A stretch of 64,000 bases of DNA from Streptomyces rubellomurinus (GCF_000961885.1 NZ_JZKH01000008.1:62001-126000), one strand, 5' to 3'; counted from the first letter of the stretch, positions 17,992 through 30,018 are shown. Notes: generated by a model from the letters alone, not told the origin. Program-made: numbers and translations.

Positions 17992-19269
17992 ATGAGACCG
18001 CGCAGTCTGCTCCGATCCCGGGGCACCCTGGCCGAGTTGTTCTCCGGCCGTGCCAACAGCTTCGGCCTGCTGCGCCTGCTGCTGGCCTCCTCCGTGGTGG
18101 TCTCGCACGTCTACCCGCTCGCCTGGGGCCACCTGGACCCGCTGTGGGAGAAGAGCGGCCAGCAGACCGACATCGGGAAGATGGCCGTGATCGGCTTCTT
18201 CGTGCTCTCCGGGTTCATGATCACGGGCAGCGGCCGGCGCAGCACCATCGGCCGCTACTCCTGGCACCGGGCGCTGCGCATCCTCCCCGGTCTCTGGGGC
18301 TCGCTGGTGATCTCCACCCTGGTGATCATGCCGCTGCTGTACCGCTGGCAGCACCACACCCTGAACGGCTTCTGGAACGACCCGAACGGCCCGAAGACCT
18401 ACCTGCTCGGCACCTGGAACACCTCGCTGACCGGCGGCTGGGACGTCTCCGGCGTGATCCACGAGGGCATCCGGCGCGGCACCAACTTCGACGGCAGCGT
18501 CAACGGCGCGCTCTGGTCGCTCAAGTACGAGATCCTCTGCTACATCGTCGTCGGCCTGCTGGCCGCCGGCGGGGTGCTGCTGCGGGCCCGCCGCTTCGTC
18601 CCGCTGGCCGCGGTCGCGCTGTGGGTGCTGATCCTCAACGACTGGATCGAGGCGCCCGGCTGGCGCGGCATCCCCGGCGACATGGGCTCCGGCGTCAACC
18701 TCCCGGGCCTGGGCTCACTGAGCATCCACTTCATCGTCCACCTGGGCTTCGTCTTCCTGATCGGCGCGACCTTCCAGCTCTACCGCGAGCGCATCCCGAT
18801 CAACGACGCCCTGGCACTGGCGTCCGCGGTGGCCTTCCTGGCCACGCTGCGCTGGGGCGGCGTCTTCGTGATCGGCTACCCGGCCTTCGCCTACCTGCTG
18901 CTGTGGCTGGCGATCCGGCTGCCCGGCCCGTTCCAGCGGATCGGGCGCAAGCGGGACTACTCGTACGGCATCTACATCTACGGCTTCACCGTCGAGCAGG
19001 CGCTGGCGATGCTCGGCTACGCCAAGTACGGCAAGCTCGGCTTCCTCGCCTGCGCGCTGGCCGGGACGGTCGTGCTGGCCGCGCTGTCGTGGCACCTGAT
19101 CGAGTCGCCGGTGATGAAGCTGAAGGACTGGACGCCCGGGCCGATCCGCCGGCTCAAGGCCCGCAAGGCCGCCCCGGCGGCCGCCCAGGACACCGCGCAG
19201 GACACCGCTGGGGCACCGACCGAGCGCCGCGAGGCGGAGGCCGTCCGGCCGCCCACCGTCTCCGCGTAG
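17992..19269 (+). CDS. Acyltransferase_3 (OafA-like) membrane O-acyltransferase
   Basis: A 425-residue protein with about ten membrane helices that transfers acyl groups to extracellular glycans. Signature segments are FGLLRLLLASSVVVSH (with the conserved Arg and His), GFFVLSGFMITGS and WSLKYE. It starts after GAGGA at good spacing. The hydrophilic C-terminal tail (about 385-425) is Ala-rich and probably cytoplasmic. In context it likely acetylates the glycan made by the island. Confidence 0.9.
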   Translation: MRPRSLLRSRGTLAELFSGRANSFGLLRLLLASSVVVSHVYPLAWGHLDPLWEKSGQQTDIGKMAVIGFFVLSGFMITGSGRRSTIGRYSWHRALRILPGLWGSLVISTLVIMPLLYRWQHHTLNGFWNDPNGPKTYLLGTWNTSLTGGWDVSGVIHEGIRRGTNFDGSVNGALWSLKYEILCYIVVGLLAAGGVLLRARRFVPLAAVALWVLILNDWIEAPGWRGIPGDMGSGVNLPGLGSLSIHFIVHLGFVFLIGATFQLYRERIPINDALALASAVAFLATLRWGGVFVIGYPAFAYLLLWLAIRLPGPFQRIGRKRDYSYGIYIYGFTVEQALAMLGYAKYGKLGFLACALAGTVVLAALSWHLIESPVMKLKDWTPGPIRRLKARKAAPAAAQDTAQDTAGAPTERREAEAVRPPTVSA

Positions 19270-19285
19270 CGACGACCGCACGACG

Positions 19286-19330
19286 AACGGCGGAGCGCCC
19301 GGTGCCCGAGGCACCGGGCGCTCCGCCGTT
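19286..19330. terminator. Bidirectional terminator
   Basis: A perfect 20 bp inverted repeat (19286-19305 with 19311-19330) with a 5-base loop lies between the convergent acyltransferase and GtrA-like genes. It can serve both strands. Confidence 0.85.
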
Positions 19331-19357
19331 CCGGTGTTCTGCCGTGTCCTGCGGGGC

Positions 19358-19828
19358 TCAGTCCTTGAAGACCCACACCTTCATCAGCAGGAAGCGGACC
19401 ACGGTGGCCAGGCCGTTGGCCACGATCAGGCCGCCGACCTCGACCACCTTGGAGGCGTGCGGCGCCGCGTAGTGCAGCAGCGCCAGCACGCCGGCGCTCA
19501 GGGCCAGCCCGATCACGAAGGCCACCGCGCCCTGCAGCTGGTGCTTGAGCGCCCCCTCCGAGCCGGTGATGCCGAAGGTGAAGCGGCGGTTGGCCGCGGT
19601 GTTGGCGACGGCACTGACCGCGAGCGCGATCAGGTTGGCGGCCTGCGGGTCGACCACCTGCCGCGCCGCCACGTAGAGGCCGAGGTAGAAGAGCGTGCTC
19701 AGCACCCCGATGATCGCGAAGGACGGGAGCTGTCGCTTGGCCGTGGAGCCGGACCGCTCCGCGGCCCCCGGCTCGTCGGTCGAGGCTCCTACGGCCCGCT
19801 TGTCGGTGGAGACCATGTCTGTGCCCAT
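19358..19828 (-). CDS. GtrA-like membrane protein
   Basis: A 156-residue protein with four predicted membrane helices, matching the GtrA/DPMS family, members of which flip polyprenyl-phosphate sugars. Typical elements are FAIIGVLSTLFYLGLYVAAR, the NRRFTFG segment after helix two and the C-terminal RFLLMKVWVFKD. The start MGTDMVSTDK is chosen by length; its ribosome binding site is weak. It lies 26 bases after an 815-residue membrane protein and near a GtrB-like transferase, reproducing a three-part Gtr set. Confidence 0.85.
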   Translation of the reverse strand: MGTDMVSTDKRAVGASTDEPGAAERSGSTAKRQLPSFAIIGVLSTLFYLGLYVAARQVVDPQAANLIALAVSAVANTAANRRFTFGITGSEGALKHQLQGAVAFVIGLALSAGVLALLHYAAPHASKVVEVGGLIVANGLATVVRFLLMKVWVFKD

Positions 19829-19854
19829 GCTTCGTCGTCGGGTCGGGTCGGTGG

Positions 19855-22302
19855 TCAGGACAGCTCGTACACGGCCACCCGGCCGTTGTCGAACACCTTC
19901 GGGGCGAGCCTCGCCAGCAGCGGCGACTCCTGGCCCGCCTTGCGCTGGACCACCAGGTAGCGGACGCGGTGGTCGTCGTGCAGCCGGCGCAGGATGTCGG
20001 CGGTCGGGTGGTAGAAGGCGTCCTCGTTGAGCTTGAGCAGCGCCGCGTCCCAGAACGGCGCGGTGGTCGCCGCGGCGCCGCCGGAGGTCGCCATCAGCCG
20101 CGGCGCGTACGCCCAGCCCTCGATCAGGACGGACCGCTCCGAGTACGCCCCCAGCCAGTGCGAACGGTAGTTGGTGCAGGTCGGGCCGTTCTTGTAGTCC
20201 TCGAACTCCCAGCAGTGGCCGTTGGTCGCCAGGACGTCCTTCGGGTCGCTGTGCGCGCGCACCCAGCGGGCACCGTCGATCTGCGTCTTCGGCAGGATCC
20301 AGGAGCCCTCCCAGACCACGTGCCGGGCCTGCAGGACGTCCAGCCCGAGGCCGGGCAGGCCGATCGCCAGGGTGGCCGTCAGCAGCACCACGCCGCCGCG
20401 CCGCCGCAGGGCCGGCACCGCCCGGGCCGCCGCCCACCACAGCAGCCCGCAGACGGCGGCGATCGCGGCCAGCACGCCGGCGGCGACCAGCGCGGGCAGC
20501 AGCGGGTCGTACGAGTGCCAGGCCTTCTCGTGGCCGAACAGCCCGACCGCCCACTTGGCCCAGTCCGCGGAGTACCGGTACATCAGGTACGTCAGGCCGC
20601 CCGCGAGCGCGAGCGCGCCGGCCAGGAGTGCCGCCACGGCCCGGCGCGGCAGCGCGGCCCGCTCGACGGCCTCGCAGTAGCCCCAGGCCGACAGCAGCGC
20701 GCCGAACGGCAGGCCGGCGATGGTGAAGTAGCTGGAGTTGAAGCCGTTCACGGCCAGGTAGGCGGCCGGCCCGGCGATCGCGCCGCCGAGCAGGAACCAC
20801 TGCACCGGCTCCAGCCGGAACCGCCGGCGCCACATCAGCGGCAGCGCGCCGACCACCTTCAGCTGGTGGTTCAGCAGGAAGGCGCCCAGGGTCGCGGCGA
20901 CCACCACGGCCTGCACCGCCGCCGTCCGGCTGTGCTGCGGATCGGCCCAGTACTGCTGGACGTTGCCGAACGGGATGACCTCCAGGCCGTAGCTCTCGAA
21001 GTCGAAGATGACGGCCGTCGCGAACAGCTGCGCGGCGCCGATCACCGCGCCGAGGCCGACGATCGGCCAGGGGATGCGCCGGGTGCCGATCAGCACCATC
21101 AGCCCGGCGAAGGCCAGGCCGGCCAGGGTCACCGGCAGCGAGCTCGCCTTGGCGGCGCTGGAGGCGAGCGCGAAGAGGGCGGTGAGCACGAAGGCGCCGC
21201 GGCCCAGCGCCGGCGCCCGCCCGTCGTCCGCCCGCCCGTCGTCGTCCAGGGGCCCGCCGTCCGCCCGGCCGCGCCGCAGCACGTCGCCGACCACGCCGAT
21301 CAGCGCGATCAGCAGCGGCTGGCTGTAGGTGAGCGACAGGCTGACGAAGGACATCAGCCGGACCTCGGGCGCGCCGAAGGTCCAGCTGCTGACGTTGTTC
21401 GGGTAGGCCGCGGTGAACTCGCCCACCGCGAAGACCAGCACCGCCGCCACCGGGGCGGCCCAGGCCCGGCCGCTCAGCCGCTGGGCGACCACCGCCGTCA
21501 CCAGGATGCCCAGCGCGGCCAGCGCCGGGACCATCAGCCGCATCTCGATCACGGTCAGGTCGATGTGCCCGACCAGGTCGCCCATCGCCATGTGGACGAA
21601 GGTGAACCAGTGGTAGTGCAGCGGCTCCCCCGCCGCCTGCGGCAGGGTGGGCGGGAAGTCGTGCTTGGCGTTGCCCGCGAGCGACAGCAGGTACGGCAGG
21701 TCGCCGTACTGCCGGGTGGTGTCGCTGTCCGGCAGGATCGGGAAGCGGGAGAGGAAGACCTCGTAGTAGTACACCGAGGTCAGCGCGACGACCCCGGCCA
21801 CCGACCAGGACCAGCCCGCCGACTGCCGCCGGTAGCCGCGCGGCCGCCAGTGCCGGCGCAGCCCGGGCACCGCCAGGAACGGCACGACCACCAGCAGCGG
21901 CCAGGCGATCGCCGCCTTCTGCAGCCCGAGCGGCATCAGCACCGCCCAGGCCGCCAGCTCCAGCACCAGGCCGGTGGCGGCGCCGAGCGCCAGGTCCTCG
22001 ACCAACGTGTACGGGCGGCGCCGCAGCGACCGGAACACCAGGGTGCCGGGCAACAGCACGGCCCAGGCCGCATAAAAGGTGTAGCGGGCGATGTCGCCGG
22101 GCCGGGTGTCCGCGGCCAGCAGCAGGGCGACCAGCAGCAGGTAGGCGGCAGCGGCGGGGGCGAAACGCAGCAGCCGGCGGAGCACCGTTTCCCGGGGCCC
22201 GCCGGCCGTCACCGCCGTGGCGCGGGACGGCGCGTCCCGCAGGCGCACGTCGCCCGGCCCCGACGAGGTCCCGGTGCTGTCGGTGCTCCCCATGCTGTCC
22301 AT
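19855..22302 (-). CDS. Large polytopic membrane protein, probable GT-C-type glycosyltransferase
   Basis: An 815-residue protein with roughly twelve or more membrane helices (from about residue 48 to 625) and a C-terminal soluble domain of about 180 residues, predicted to be outside. A long loop after the early helices contains ILPDSDTTRQYGDLPYLL, an acidic segment in the position of the GT-C active site. The tail contains HCWEFEDYKNGPTC and NYRSHWLGAYSER. It sits between gtrB-like and gtrA-like genes, the place of the serotype-specific transferase in Gtr systems. The enzyme role is inferred from topology and context. Confidence 0.6.
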   Translation of the reverse strand: MDSMGSTDSTGTSSGPGDVRLRDAPSRATAVTAGGPRETVLRRLLRFAPAAAAYLLLVALLLAADTRPGDIARYTFYAAWAVLLPGTLVFRSLRRRPYTLVEDLALGAATGLVLELAAWAVLMPLGLQKAAIAWPLLVVVPFLAVPGLRRHWRPRGYRRQSAGWSWSVAGVVALTSVYYYEVFLSRFPILPDSDTTRQYGDLPYLLSLAGNAKHDFPPTLPQAAGEPLHYHWFTFVHMAMGDLVGHIDLTVIEMRLMVPALAALGILVTAVVAQRLSGRAWAAPVAAVLVFAVGEFTAAYPNNVSSWTFGAPEVRLMSFVSLSLTYSQPLLIALIGVVGDVLRRGRADGGPLDDDGRADDGRAPALGRGAFVLTALFALASSAAKASSLPVTLAGLAFAGLMVLIGTRRIPWPIVGLGAVIGAAQLFATAVIFDFESYGLEVIPFGNVQQYWADPQHSRTAAVQAVVVAATLGAFLLNHQLKVVGALPLMWRRRFRLEPVQWFLLGGAIAGPAAYLAVNGFNSSYFTIAGLPFGALLSAWGYCEAVERAALPRRAVAALLAGALALAGGLTYLMYRYSADWAKWAVGLFGHEKAWHSYDPLLPALVAAGVLAAIAAVCGLLWWAAARAVPALRRRGGVVLLTATLAIGLPGLGLDVLQARHVVWEGSWILPKTQIDGARWVRAHSDPKDVLATNGHCWEFEDYKNGPTCTNYRSHWLGAYSERSVLIEGWAYAPRLMATSGGAAATTAPFWDAALLKLNEDAFYHPTADILRRLHDDHRVRYLVVQRKAGQESPLLARLAPKVFDNGRVAVYELS

Positions 22303-22343
22303 TCCGTTGGTCTGGCCCCTCGCGCCGGCGGCGCCGTGGGACG

Positions 22344-22390
22344 GCCGCCGTCCGCGGCCGGGGCGCTCGGCCCCGGCCGCGGACGGCGGC
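22344..22390. terminator. Terminator after the GtrB-like gene
   Basis: A perfect 20-21 bp inverted repeat (22344-22364 with 22370-22390) with a 5-base loop begins 5 bases after the GtrB-like stop codon. It separates that gene from the large membrane protein gene, which therefore needs its own promoter or read-through. Confidence 0.8.
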
Positions 22391-22395
22391 GTTGC

Positions 22396-23406
22396 TCAGC
22401 CGGCGTAGGTGACGGTCCGGCGGGTCGTGCGGTCGTTGTCCTCGGCCGAGTCGTAGCCGACGAAGTACGCCGGGCGGGCCTGGGACGCCGAGTAGATCCG
22501 GCCGACGTACTCGCCGAGCAGGCCGATGCAGATCAGCTGGACGGCACCGAGGAAGAGCATGCCGATGAACAGCGAGGACCAGCCGGGCACGGTCTTGCCG
22601 AGCGCGTACTCGACGGTGGTGTAGATCCCCAGCGCGAAGCAGAGCACGAAGCTCAGCACGCCCAGCCAGGTCGCCAGCCGCAGCGGGGCGGCGGAGAAGT
22701 TGGTGATGCTGTCGACGGCCAGCCGGAGCATCTTCGACAGCGGGTAGTGGGTGCTGCCGGCCACGCGCTCCTCGCGCACGTAGACGACCTCGCCGCTGGG
22801 GAAGCCCAGCCACGGCACCAGCAGGCGGTAGACCGGCTGGTGCTCGGGCAGCGCCTTCAGCGCCTCGACGGCGGCCCGGCTGAGCAGGCGGAAGTCACCG
22901 GCCTGGTTGGGCATCTTCTTGCCGACGAGCTTGCGCATCAGCCAGTAGTAGGCGCCGGCCGTGCGCCGCTTGAAGACGGTGTCGGTGCCGCGGTCGCCGC
23001 GCACGCCGTAGACGATGTCGAGGTTCTGCTCGCGGGCCAGCGCGAGCATCTCGGGGATCTTCTCCGGCGGGTCCTGCAGGTCGGCGTCGATCGACACGAC
23101 GTAGTCGCCGAAGGCCCGGTGGATGCCGGCGGTCAGCGCGGCCTGGTGCCCGGAGTTGCGGGCGAAGCGGACGATCCGGAACTCCGGCCAGTCCTGGTGG
23201 ATCTTCTGCATGAGCGCGGGGGTCGCGTCCGTGCTGCCGTCGTCGATGCCGACGACCTCGTAGCTGATGCCGAGGCCGTCGAGGATCGGACGCAGCCGCT
23301 GGACGGTCAGAGGCAGCGCCTCCTGCTCGTTGTAGATCGGCATGACGACCGACAACAGCGGCGCGGGCCCCCCGGCCGGGCCGTTCCCGGATGCTTCGTT
23401 GAACAT
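22396..23406 (-). CDS. GtrB-like polyprenyl-phosphate glycosyltransferase (GT2)
   Basis: Transfers a sugar from a nucleotide donor to undecaprenyl phosphate on the cytoplasmic face. The 336 residues have VVMPIYNEQEALP (20-32), IDDGSTD (54-60), the metal site SIDADLQDPPE (105-115), and two C-terminal membrane helices (about 245-300) ending GLLGEYVGRIYSASQARP. These are hallmarks of the GtrB/DPM1 family. The ATG giving MFNEASG is the first start close to the domain. It likely works with the GtrA-like and large membrane proteins downstream. Confidence 0.9.
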   Translation of the reverse strand: MFNEASGNGPAGGPAPLLSVVMPIYNEQEALPLTVQRLRPILDGLGISYEVVGIDDGSTDATPALMQKIHQDWPEFRIVRFARNSGHQAALTAGIHRAFGDYVVSIDADLQDPPEKIPEMLALAREQNLDIVYGVRGDRGTDTVFKRRTAGAYYWLMRKLVGKKMPNQAGDFRLLSRAAVEALKALPEHQPVYRLLVPWLGFPSGEVVYVREERVAGSTHYPLSKMLRLAVDSITNFSAAPLRLATWLGVLSFVLCFALGIYTTVEYALGKTVPGWSSLFIGMLFLGAVQLICIGLLGEYVGRIYSASQARPAYFVGYDSAEDNDRTTRRTVTYAG

Positions 23407-23610
23407 CGTGCTTGCCCGTCCCCATGTATCGAGTGCGATCGAGAAGGTGCTCCGCCGGGAGACGACACCGACCGGAGCCTCTCCCAACGCCCTGGAAGCT
23501 GCGGACGACAACGCGGGAGAGCCCAATGAGCCGCCAGGATAGCAGTCGGTTCTGGACAAACCTTCAACAGGCCGTTACCAGAAGCAGACGGGAGCACCAC
23601 AGTTGACACA

Positions 23611-23652
23611 CCGAAGGGCCCCGCACACCCGGAGGTGTGCGGGGCCCTTCGG
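23611..23652 (-). terminator. tuf terminator
   Basis: A perfect 19 bp stem (23611-23629 with 23634-23652) 36 bases after the EF-Tu stop. The loop reads TCCG on the transcribed strand, a stable UNCG tetraloop. It ends the str operon transcript. Confidence 0.9.
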
Positions 23653-23688
23653 CTCAGCCTCTACGAGGCGGGCAGGTCAGAGCCTCGA

Positions 23689-24882
<1,194 letters not shown>

Positions 24883-24997
24883 TGAGTCCTCCTGAGGACA
24901 GTTCCTGTACGCCGTGCTGACGTCAGTTGGTCTTTGATCGGGCTTGGTCCGGGTGCCGGAAGCACCTCGTACCGTCCCATGGGTGGGGGCCGGAGGC

Positions 24998-25027
24998 CCT
25001 GGGAGAATCCGTCCGGATCCTCCCAGG
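24998..25027 (-). promoter_or_regulatory. tuf leader hairpin and possible promoter
   Basis: In the fusA-tuf gap the minus strand can form a 13-14 bp stem (CCTGGGAG, G, ATCCG paired with CGGAT, T, CTCCCAGG). The single non-Watson-Crick position is a G-U pair only on this strand, which supports an RNA element in tuf mRNA. Upstream, TTCCGG (25062-25067) and TAGGCT (25040-25045), 16 bases apart, are a weak candidate tuf promoter. Confidence 0.5.
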
Positions 25028-25076
25028 TCGCCTCCTAATAGCCTAAAGGGTCGGAATCATCCCGGAAGTCGGGACG

Positions 25077-27182
<2,106 letters not shown>

Positions 27183-27221
27183 GGTGGCTCGTTCTCTCTC
27201 TGTCTAGTGACGGGGTACGGA

Positions 27222-27692
27222 CTACCAGCGGTAGTGCGCGAAGGCCTTGTTGGACTCGGCCATCTTGTGGGTGTCCTCGCGACGCTTCACGGAAGCGCCC
27301 AGGCCGTTGCTGGCGTCGAGGATCTCGTTCATCAGGCGCTCGGTCATGGTCTTCTCGCGACGGGCGCGGGAGTAACCGACCATCCAGCGCAGCGCCAGGG
27401 TGCTGGCGCGGCCCGGACGGACCTCGACCGGAACCTGGTAGGTCGCGCCACCGACACGGCGGGACTTGACCTCGAGGGCCGGCTTGACGTTCTCCAGCGC
27501 ACGCTTCAGCGTGACGACCGGGTCCGAGCCGGTCTTCTCACGGACGCCCTCGAGGGCGCCGTAGACGATCCGCTCGGCGGTGGAGCGCTTGCCGTGCAGC
27601 AGGATCTTGTTGACCAGCTGGGTGACGACCGGGGAGCCGTAGACCGGGTCGATGATGACCGGGCGCTTCGGGGCGGGGCCCTTACGAGGCAT
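27222..27692 (-). CDS. rpsG: 30S ribosomal protein S7 (uS7)
   Basis: Primary 16S rRNA 3'-domain binder and, in enterobacteria, autoregulator of the str operon. The 156 residues start [19 protein letters not shown] and contain [20 protein letters not shown]. It starts two bases after the rpsL stop. The short C-terminus FAHYRW is typical of actinobacteria. Confidence 0.97.
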   Translation of the reverse strand: MPRKGPAPKRPVIIDPVYGSPVVTQLVNKILLHGKRSTAERIVYGALEGVREKTGSDPVVTLKRALENVKPALEVKSRRVGGATYQVPVEVRPGRASTLALRWMVGYSRARREKTMTERLMNEILDASNGLGASVKRREDTHKMAESNKAFAHYRW

Positions 27693-27694
27693 TC

Positions 27695-28066
27695 TTACTT
27701 CTCCTTCTTGGCGCCGTAGCGGCTGCGAGCCTGCTTGCGGTTCTTGACACCCTGGGTGTCGAGCGAACCGCGGATGATCTTGTAGCGGACACCAGGAAGG
27801 TCCTTCACACGACCACCGCGAACCAGCACGATGGAGTGCTCCTGCAGGTTGTGGCCCTCGCCCGGGATGTAAGCGGTGACCTCGATCCCGCTGGTGAGGC
27901 GCACACGGGCGACCTTGCGGAGAGCCGAGTTCGGCTTCTTCGGGGTGGTCGTGTACACACGCGTGCAGACCCCACGGCGCTGCGGGGAGCCCTTCAGCGC
28001 GGGAGTCTTGTTCTTCTCGACCTTGTCCTGCCGGCCCTTTCGGACCAGCTGCTGGATCGTAGGCAC
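27695..28066 (-). CDS. rpsL: 30S ribosomal protein S12 (uS12)
   Basis: Decoding-centre protein. The start is GTG ([12 protein letters not shown]) after an ACGGAG ribosome binding site; 123 residues. The segments [18 protein letters not shown] and [14 protein letters not shown] are wild type at the positions where streptomycin-resistance mutations occur (equivalents of K43, K88, P91), so the strain should be streptomycin-sensitive at this target. It is the first gene of the str operon. Confidence 0.97.
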   Translation of the reverse strand: MPTIQQLVRKGRQDKVEKNKTPALKGSPQRRGVCTRVYTTTPKKPNSALRKVARVRLTSGIEVTAYIPGEGHNLQEHSIVLVRGGRVKDLPGVRYKIIRGSLDTQGVKNRKQARSRYGAKKEK

Positions 28067-28280
28067 CGTTTCTCCGTTTTCTGTGTGCCAAGGCTTGGTG
28101 GAACTAACCTGTGGTGATCCCTCGCACTCGGCCCCGTGGTCGACCCACGCGGTCGGGTGTGTTGGGTTTTTTCCGGCACGGAATCCCGTGAGCTGATGTA
28201 CAGCGACGGCGCTCAACGCGCGGGGCGCTGGAAGGCGCTCCGGCTCGGCGCGGCGACCGGTGTGCATGCACGCACAAGGA

Positions 28281-28297
28281 CCCGGGGACACCCCAGG
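28281..28297 (-). other. Hairpin at the 5' end of the str leader
   Basis: CCTGGGG-TGT-CCCCGGG on the minus strand forms a 7 bp stem with one U-G pair, starting about five bases after the predicted str transcription start. It may protect the 5' end. No known regulator is implied. Confidence 0.4.
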
Positions 28298-28308
28298 CAC
28301 AAGGTCAG

Positions 28309-28337
28309 AGCGTACCTAGCGCATGGGGCGCGGTCAA
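28309..28337 (-). promoter_or_regulatory. str operon (rpsL) promoter
   Basis: On the minus strand TTGACC (28332-28337) and TACGCT (28309-28314) are separated by 17 bases, a near-consensus HrdB-type promoter. Transcription would start near 28302, leaving a leader of about 235 bases before rpsL. Confidence 0.8.
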
Positions 28338-28353
28338 AACAAATGCAACGCCG

Positions 28354-28404
28354 CAGGTCGTGACCCCCGGCCGGATGTCGCGGGGGTGTCCCGCGCACGA
28401 CCTG
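28354..28404. repeat. Nested inverted repeat upstream of the str promoter
   Basis: Outer 9 bp arms (CAGGTCGTG at 28354-28362 and its complement at 28396-28404) enclose an inner 6 bp hairpin (28379-28384 with 28390-28395). It lies 17 bases upstream of the -35 element. It may be an operator or relic terminator; no protein partner can be named. Confidence 0.4.
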
Positions 28405-28666
28405 CCGGTGTCGGGCCACCCTTCACCCGCTGTACCACAGCCGGGGGCCGTCTGCCACCCGGGCCGGCGTACGGCGCGCTGATCGCCGCGCTCGGCATCC
28501 GGCTGGCGGCCGACCGGCTGCTGGAGCGCCTGCCGGAGATCCTGGCCAGGGCCATCGAGCGCCGACCCACCCCGCTCCCCCGCTCCCCCGGCCGCAGGGG
28601 CGCCCTGCGCGCCTCCGGCATCATGGGCGGGAGGGCCGGAACCGTCGAGGAGAGCAGGGACACACC
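28405..28666. other. Intergenic DNA between the str promoter and the DUF2786 gene
   Basis: This 262-base stretch between divergent units holds no credible gene, and I see no clear promoter for the plus-strand gene that follows. Apparent short reading frames here are GC-rich noise. A GGGA element just before 28667 serves as ribosome binding site. Confidence 0.4.
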
Positions 28667-29962
28667 GTGGGCGAGCGCGCGCAGCAGGGCGGGGACGCCG
28701 GGGCGCTGCTGGAGCAGGCGGTGCGGTCGGTGCTCACGGCGCCGGACGACACGCTGGACCTGGCACTGGACACCGGCGCCTCGCTGCTGGCCGCCTCGGC
28801 CGGGCAGTGGCCGGCGGTCAGCCGCGCGCTGCTCGGGTACGCGGACACCGCCGTGGGCCGCTGCTGGTCCGCCGGGTGGCGCCCGGCGGACCTGGTGCGG
28901 GTGGTGCGGCGCGAACTGAAGCCCGTCCACCTGGCGCTCGCCGTGGACCTGATCGCCGCCGAGAACCGCCGGCACCCGGCGACGGGCCCGGACCGGCGCT
29001 GGCGGGAGCAGCTGCGCGAGCTGGACGCCGACGCGTGGTGGCCGGACGACGAGCAGTTCCTCGGCGCCTTCGCCCACCGGCACCGGCTGGACCGCTTCGC
29101 GCTCGCCACCGCCGCCCTGGAGCTGCTGCGCAGCTGGGGCCGGCTGCCCCCGATCGCCCCGGTCGGCCCGGCGCCGGGCCACAGCGGCCGGGCCGCCGGC
29201 CGGTCCGTACGGGCCGAGCACCCGGCCGGCCCGGCGACCGGCGAGCCGCGGATGCTGGCCCGGATCCGGGCGCTGCTGGCGAAGGCCGAGTCCACCGAGT
29301 ACCCGGAGGAGGCCGAGGCGCTGACCGCCAAGGCGCAGCAGCTGATGGCCCAGCACAGCATCGACGAGGCGCTGCTGGCGGCGGCCGGCGCCGACCGGGA
29401 CACCCCGGCGGCGGTGCGGATCGGCGTGGACAACCCGTACGAGGGCCCGAAGACGATGCTGCTGGACGCGGTGGCGGCGGCGAACCGCTGCCGGGTGGTG
29501 TGGGCGAAGGAGTTCGGCTTCTGCACCGTGATCGGCTTCGACGGCGACCTGGACGGCGTCGAGCTGCTCTACACCTCGCTGCTGGTGCAGGCCACCCACG
29601 CGCTCAACAAGGCGGGCTCCGGGAAGGACTCGCGCAGCAAGGCGTTCCGGCAGTCGTTCCTGGTCGCCTACGCGGCGCGGATCCGCGAGCGGCTGACCGC
29701 CGCCACCGAGCGGGCCACCAGCGACGCGGCGGCCGGGCGGCACCTGCGCGAGGACGGCACCGAGGAGCAGCTGCTGCCGGACGCACGGCTGCTGCCCGCG
29801 CTCGCGGCCCGCTCGGCGGCGGTGGACGACGAGGTCGGCCGGCTGTTCCCGAAGCTGGTCTCGCAGCGGGTGCGGGTCAGTGACGGCGAGGGCTGGGTGG
29901 CCGGGCGGGCGGCCGCGGACCGCGCCGCGCTGCACGGGCGCGCCGGGGAGATCCGGGATTAG
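28667..29962 (+). CDS. DUF2786 domain protein
   Basis: A 431-residue soluble protein. A DUF2786 domain spans about residues 196-236 (RMLARIRALLAKAESTEYPEEA through AKAQQLMAQHSID, interrupted here), followed by a conserved C-terminal region with NPYEGPKTMLLDAVAAANRCR. The first 165 residues are helical, Trp-containing and not recognised. DUF2786 proteins have no established biochemical function. The start is GTG after AGGGA. It is divergent from the str operon and upstream of an ADP-ribosylglycohydrolase gene by 56 bases. Confidence 0.75.
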   Translation: MGERAQQGGDAGALLEQAVRSVLTAPDDTLDLALDTGASLLAASAGQWPAVSRALLGYADTAVGRCWSAGWRPADLVRVVRRELKPVHLALAVDLIAAENRRHPATGPDRRWREQLRELDADAWWPDDEQFLGAFAHRHRLDRFALATAALELLRSWGRLPPIAPVGPAPGHSGRAAGRSVRAEHPAGPATGEPRMLARIRALLAKAESTEYPEEAEALTAKAQQLMAQHSIDEALLAAAGADRDTPAAVRIGVDNPYEGPKTMLLDAVAAANRCRVVWAKEFGFCTVIGFDGDLDGVELLYTSLLVQATHALNKAGSGKDSRSKAFRQSFLVAYAARIRERLTAATERATSDAAAGRHLREDGTEEQLLPDARLLPALAARSAAVDDEVGRLFPKLVSQRVRVSDGEGWVAGRAAADRAALHGRAGEIRD

Positions 29963-30018
29963 GGCCCGTCTCCGAACCTGGTAGAACGTACACCGCCACG
30001 AACGAAGGGGGATTCGAC

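Noticed and set aside
19358..22813. A 1151-codon frame that would join GtrA to a larger protein.
   Set aside because: The upstream part is an out-of-frame reading of the 815-residue membrane protein, which itself is well supported.
27695..28066. Streptomycin-resistance allele of rpsL.
   Set aside because: The K43, K88 and P91 equivalents are wild type.
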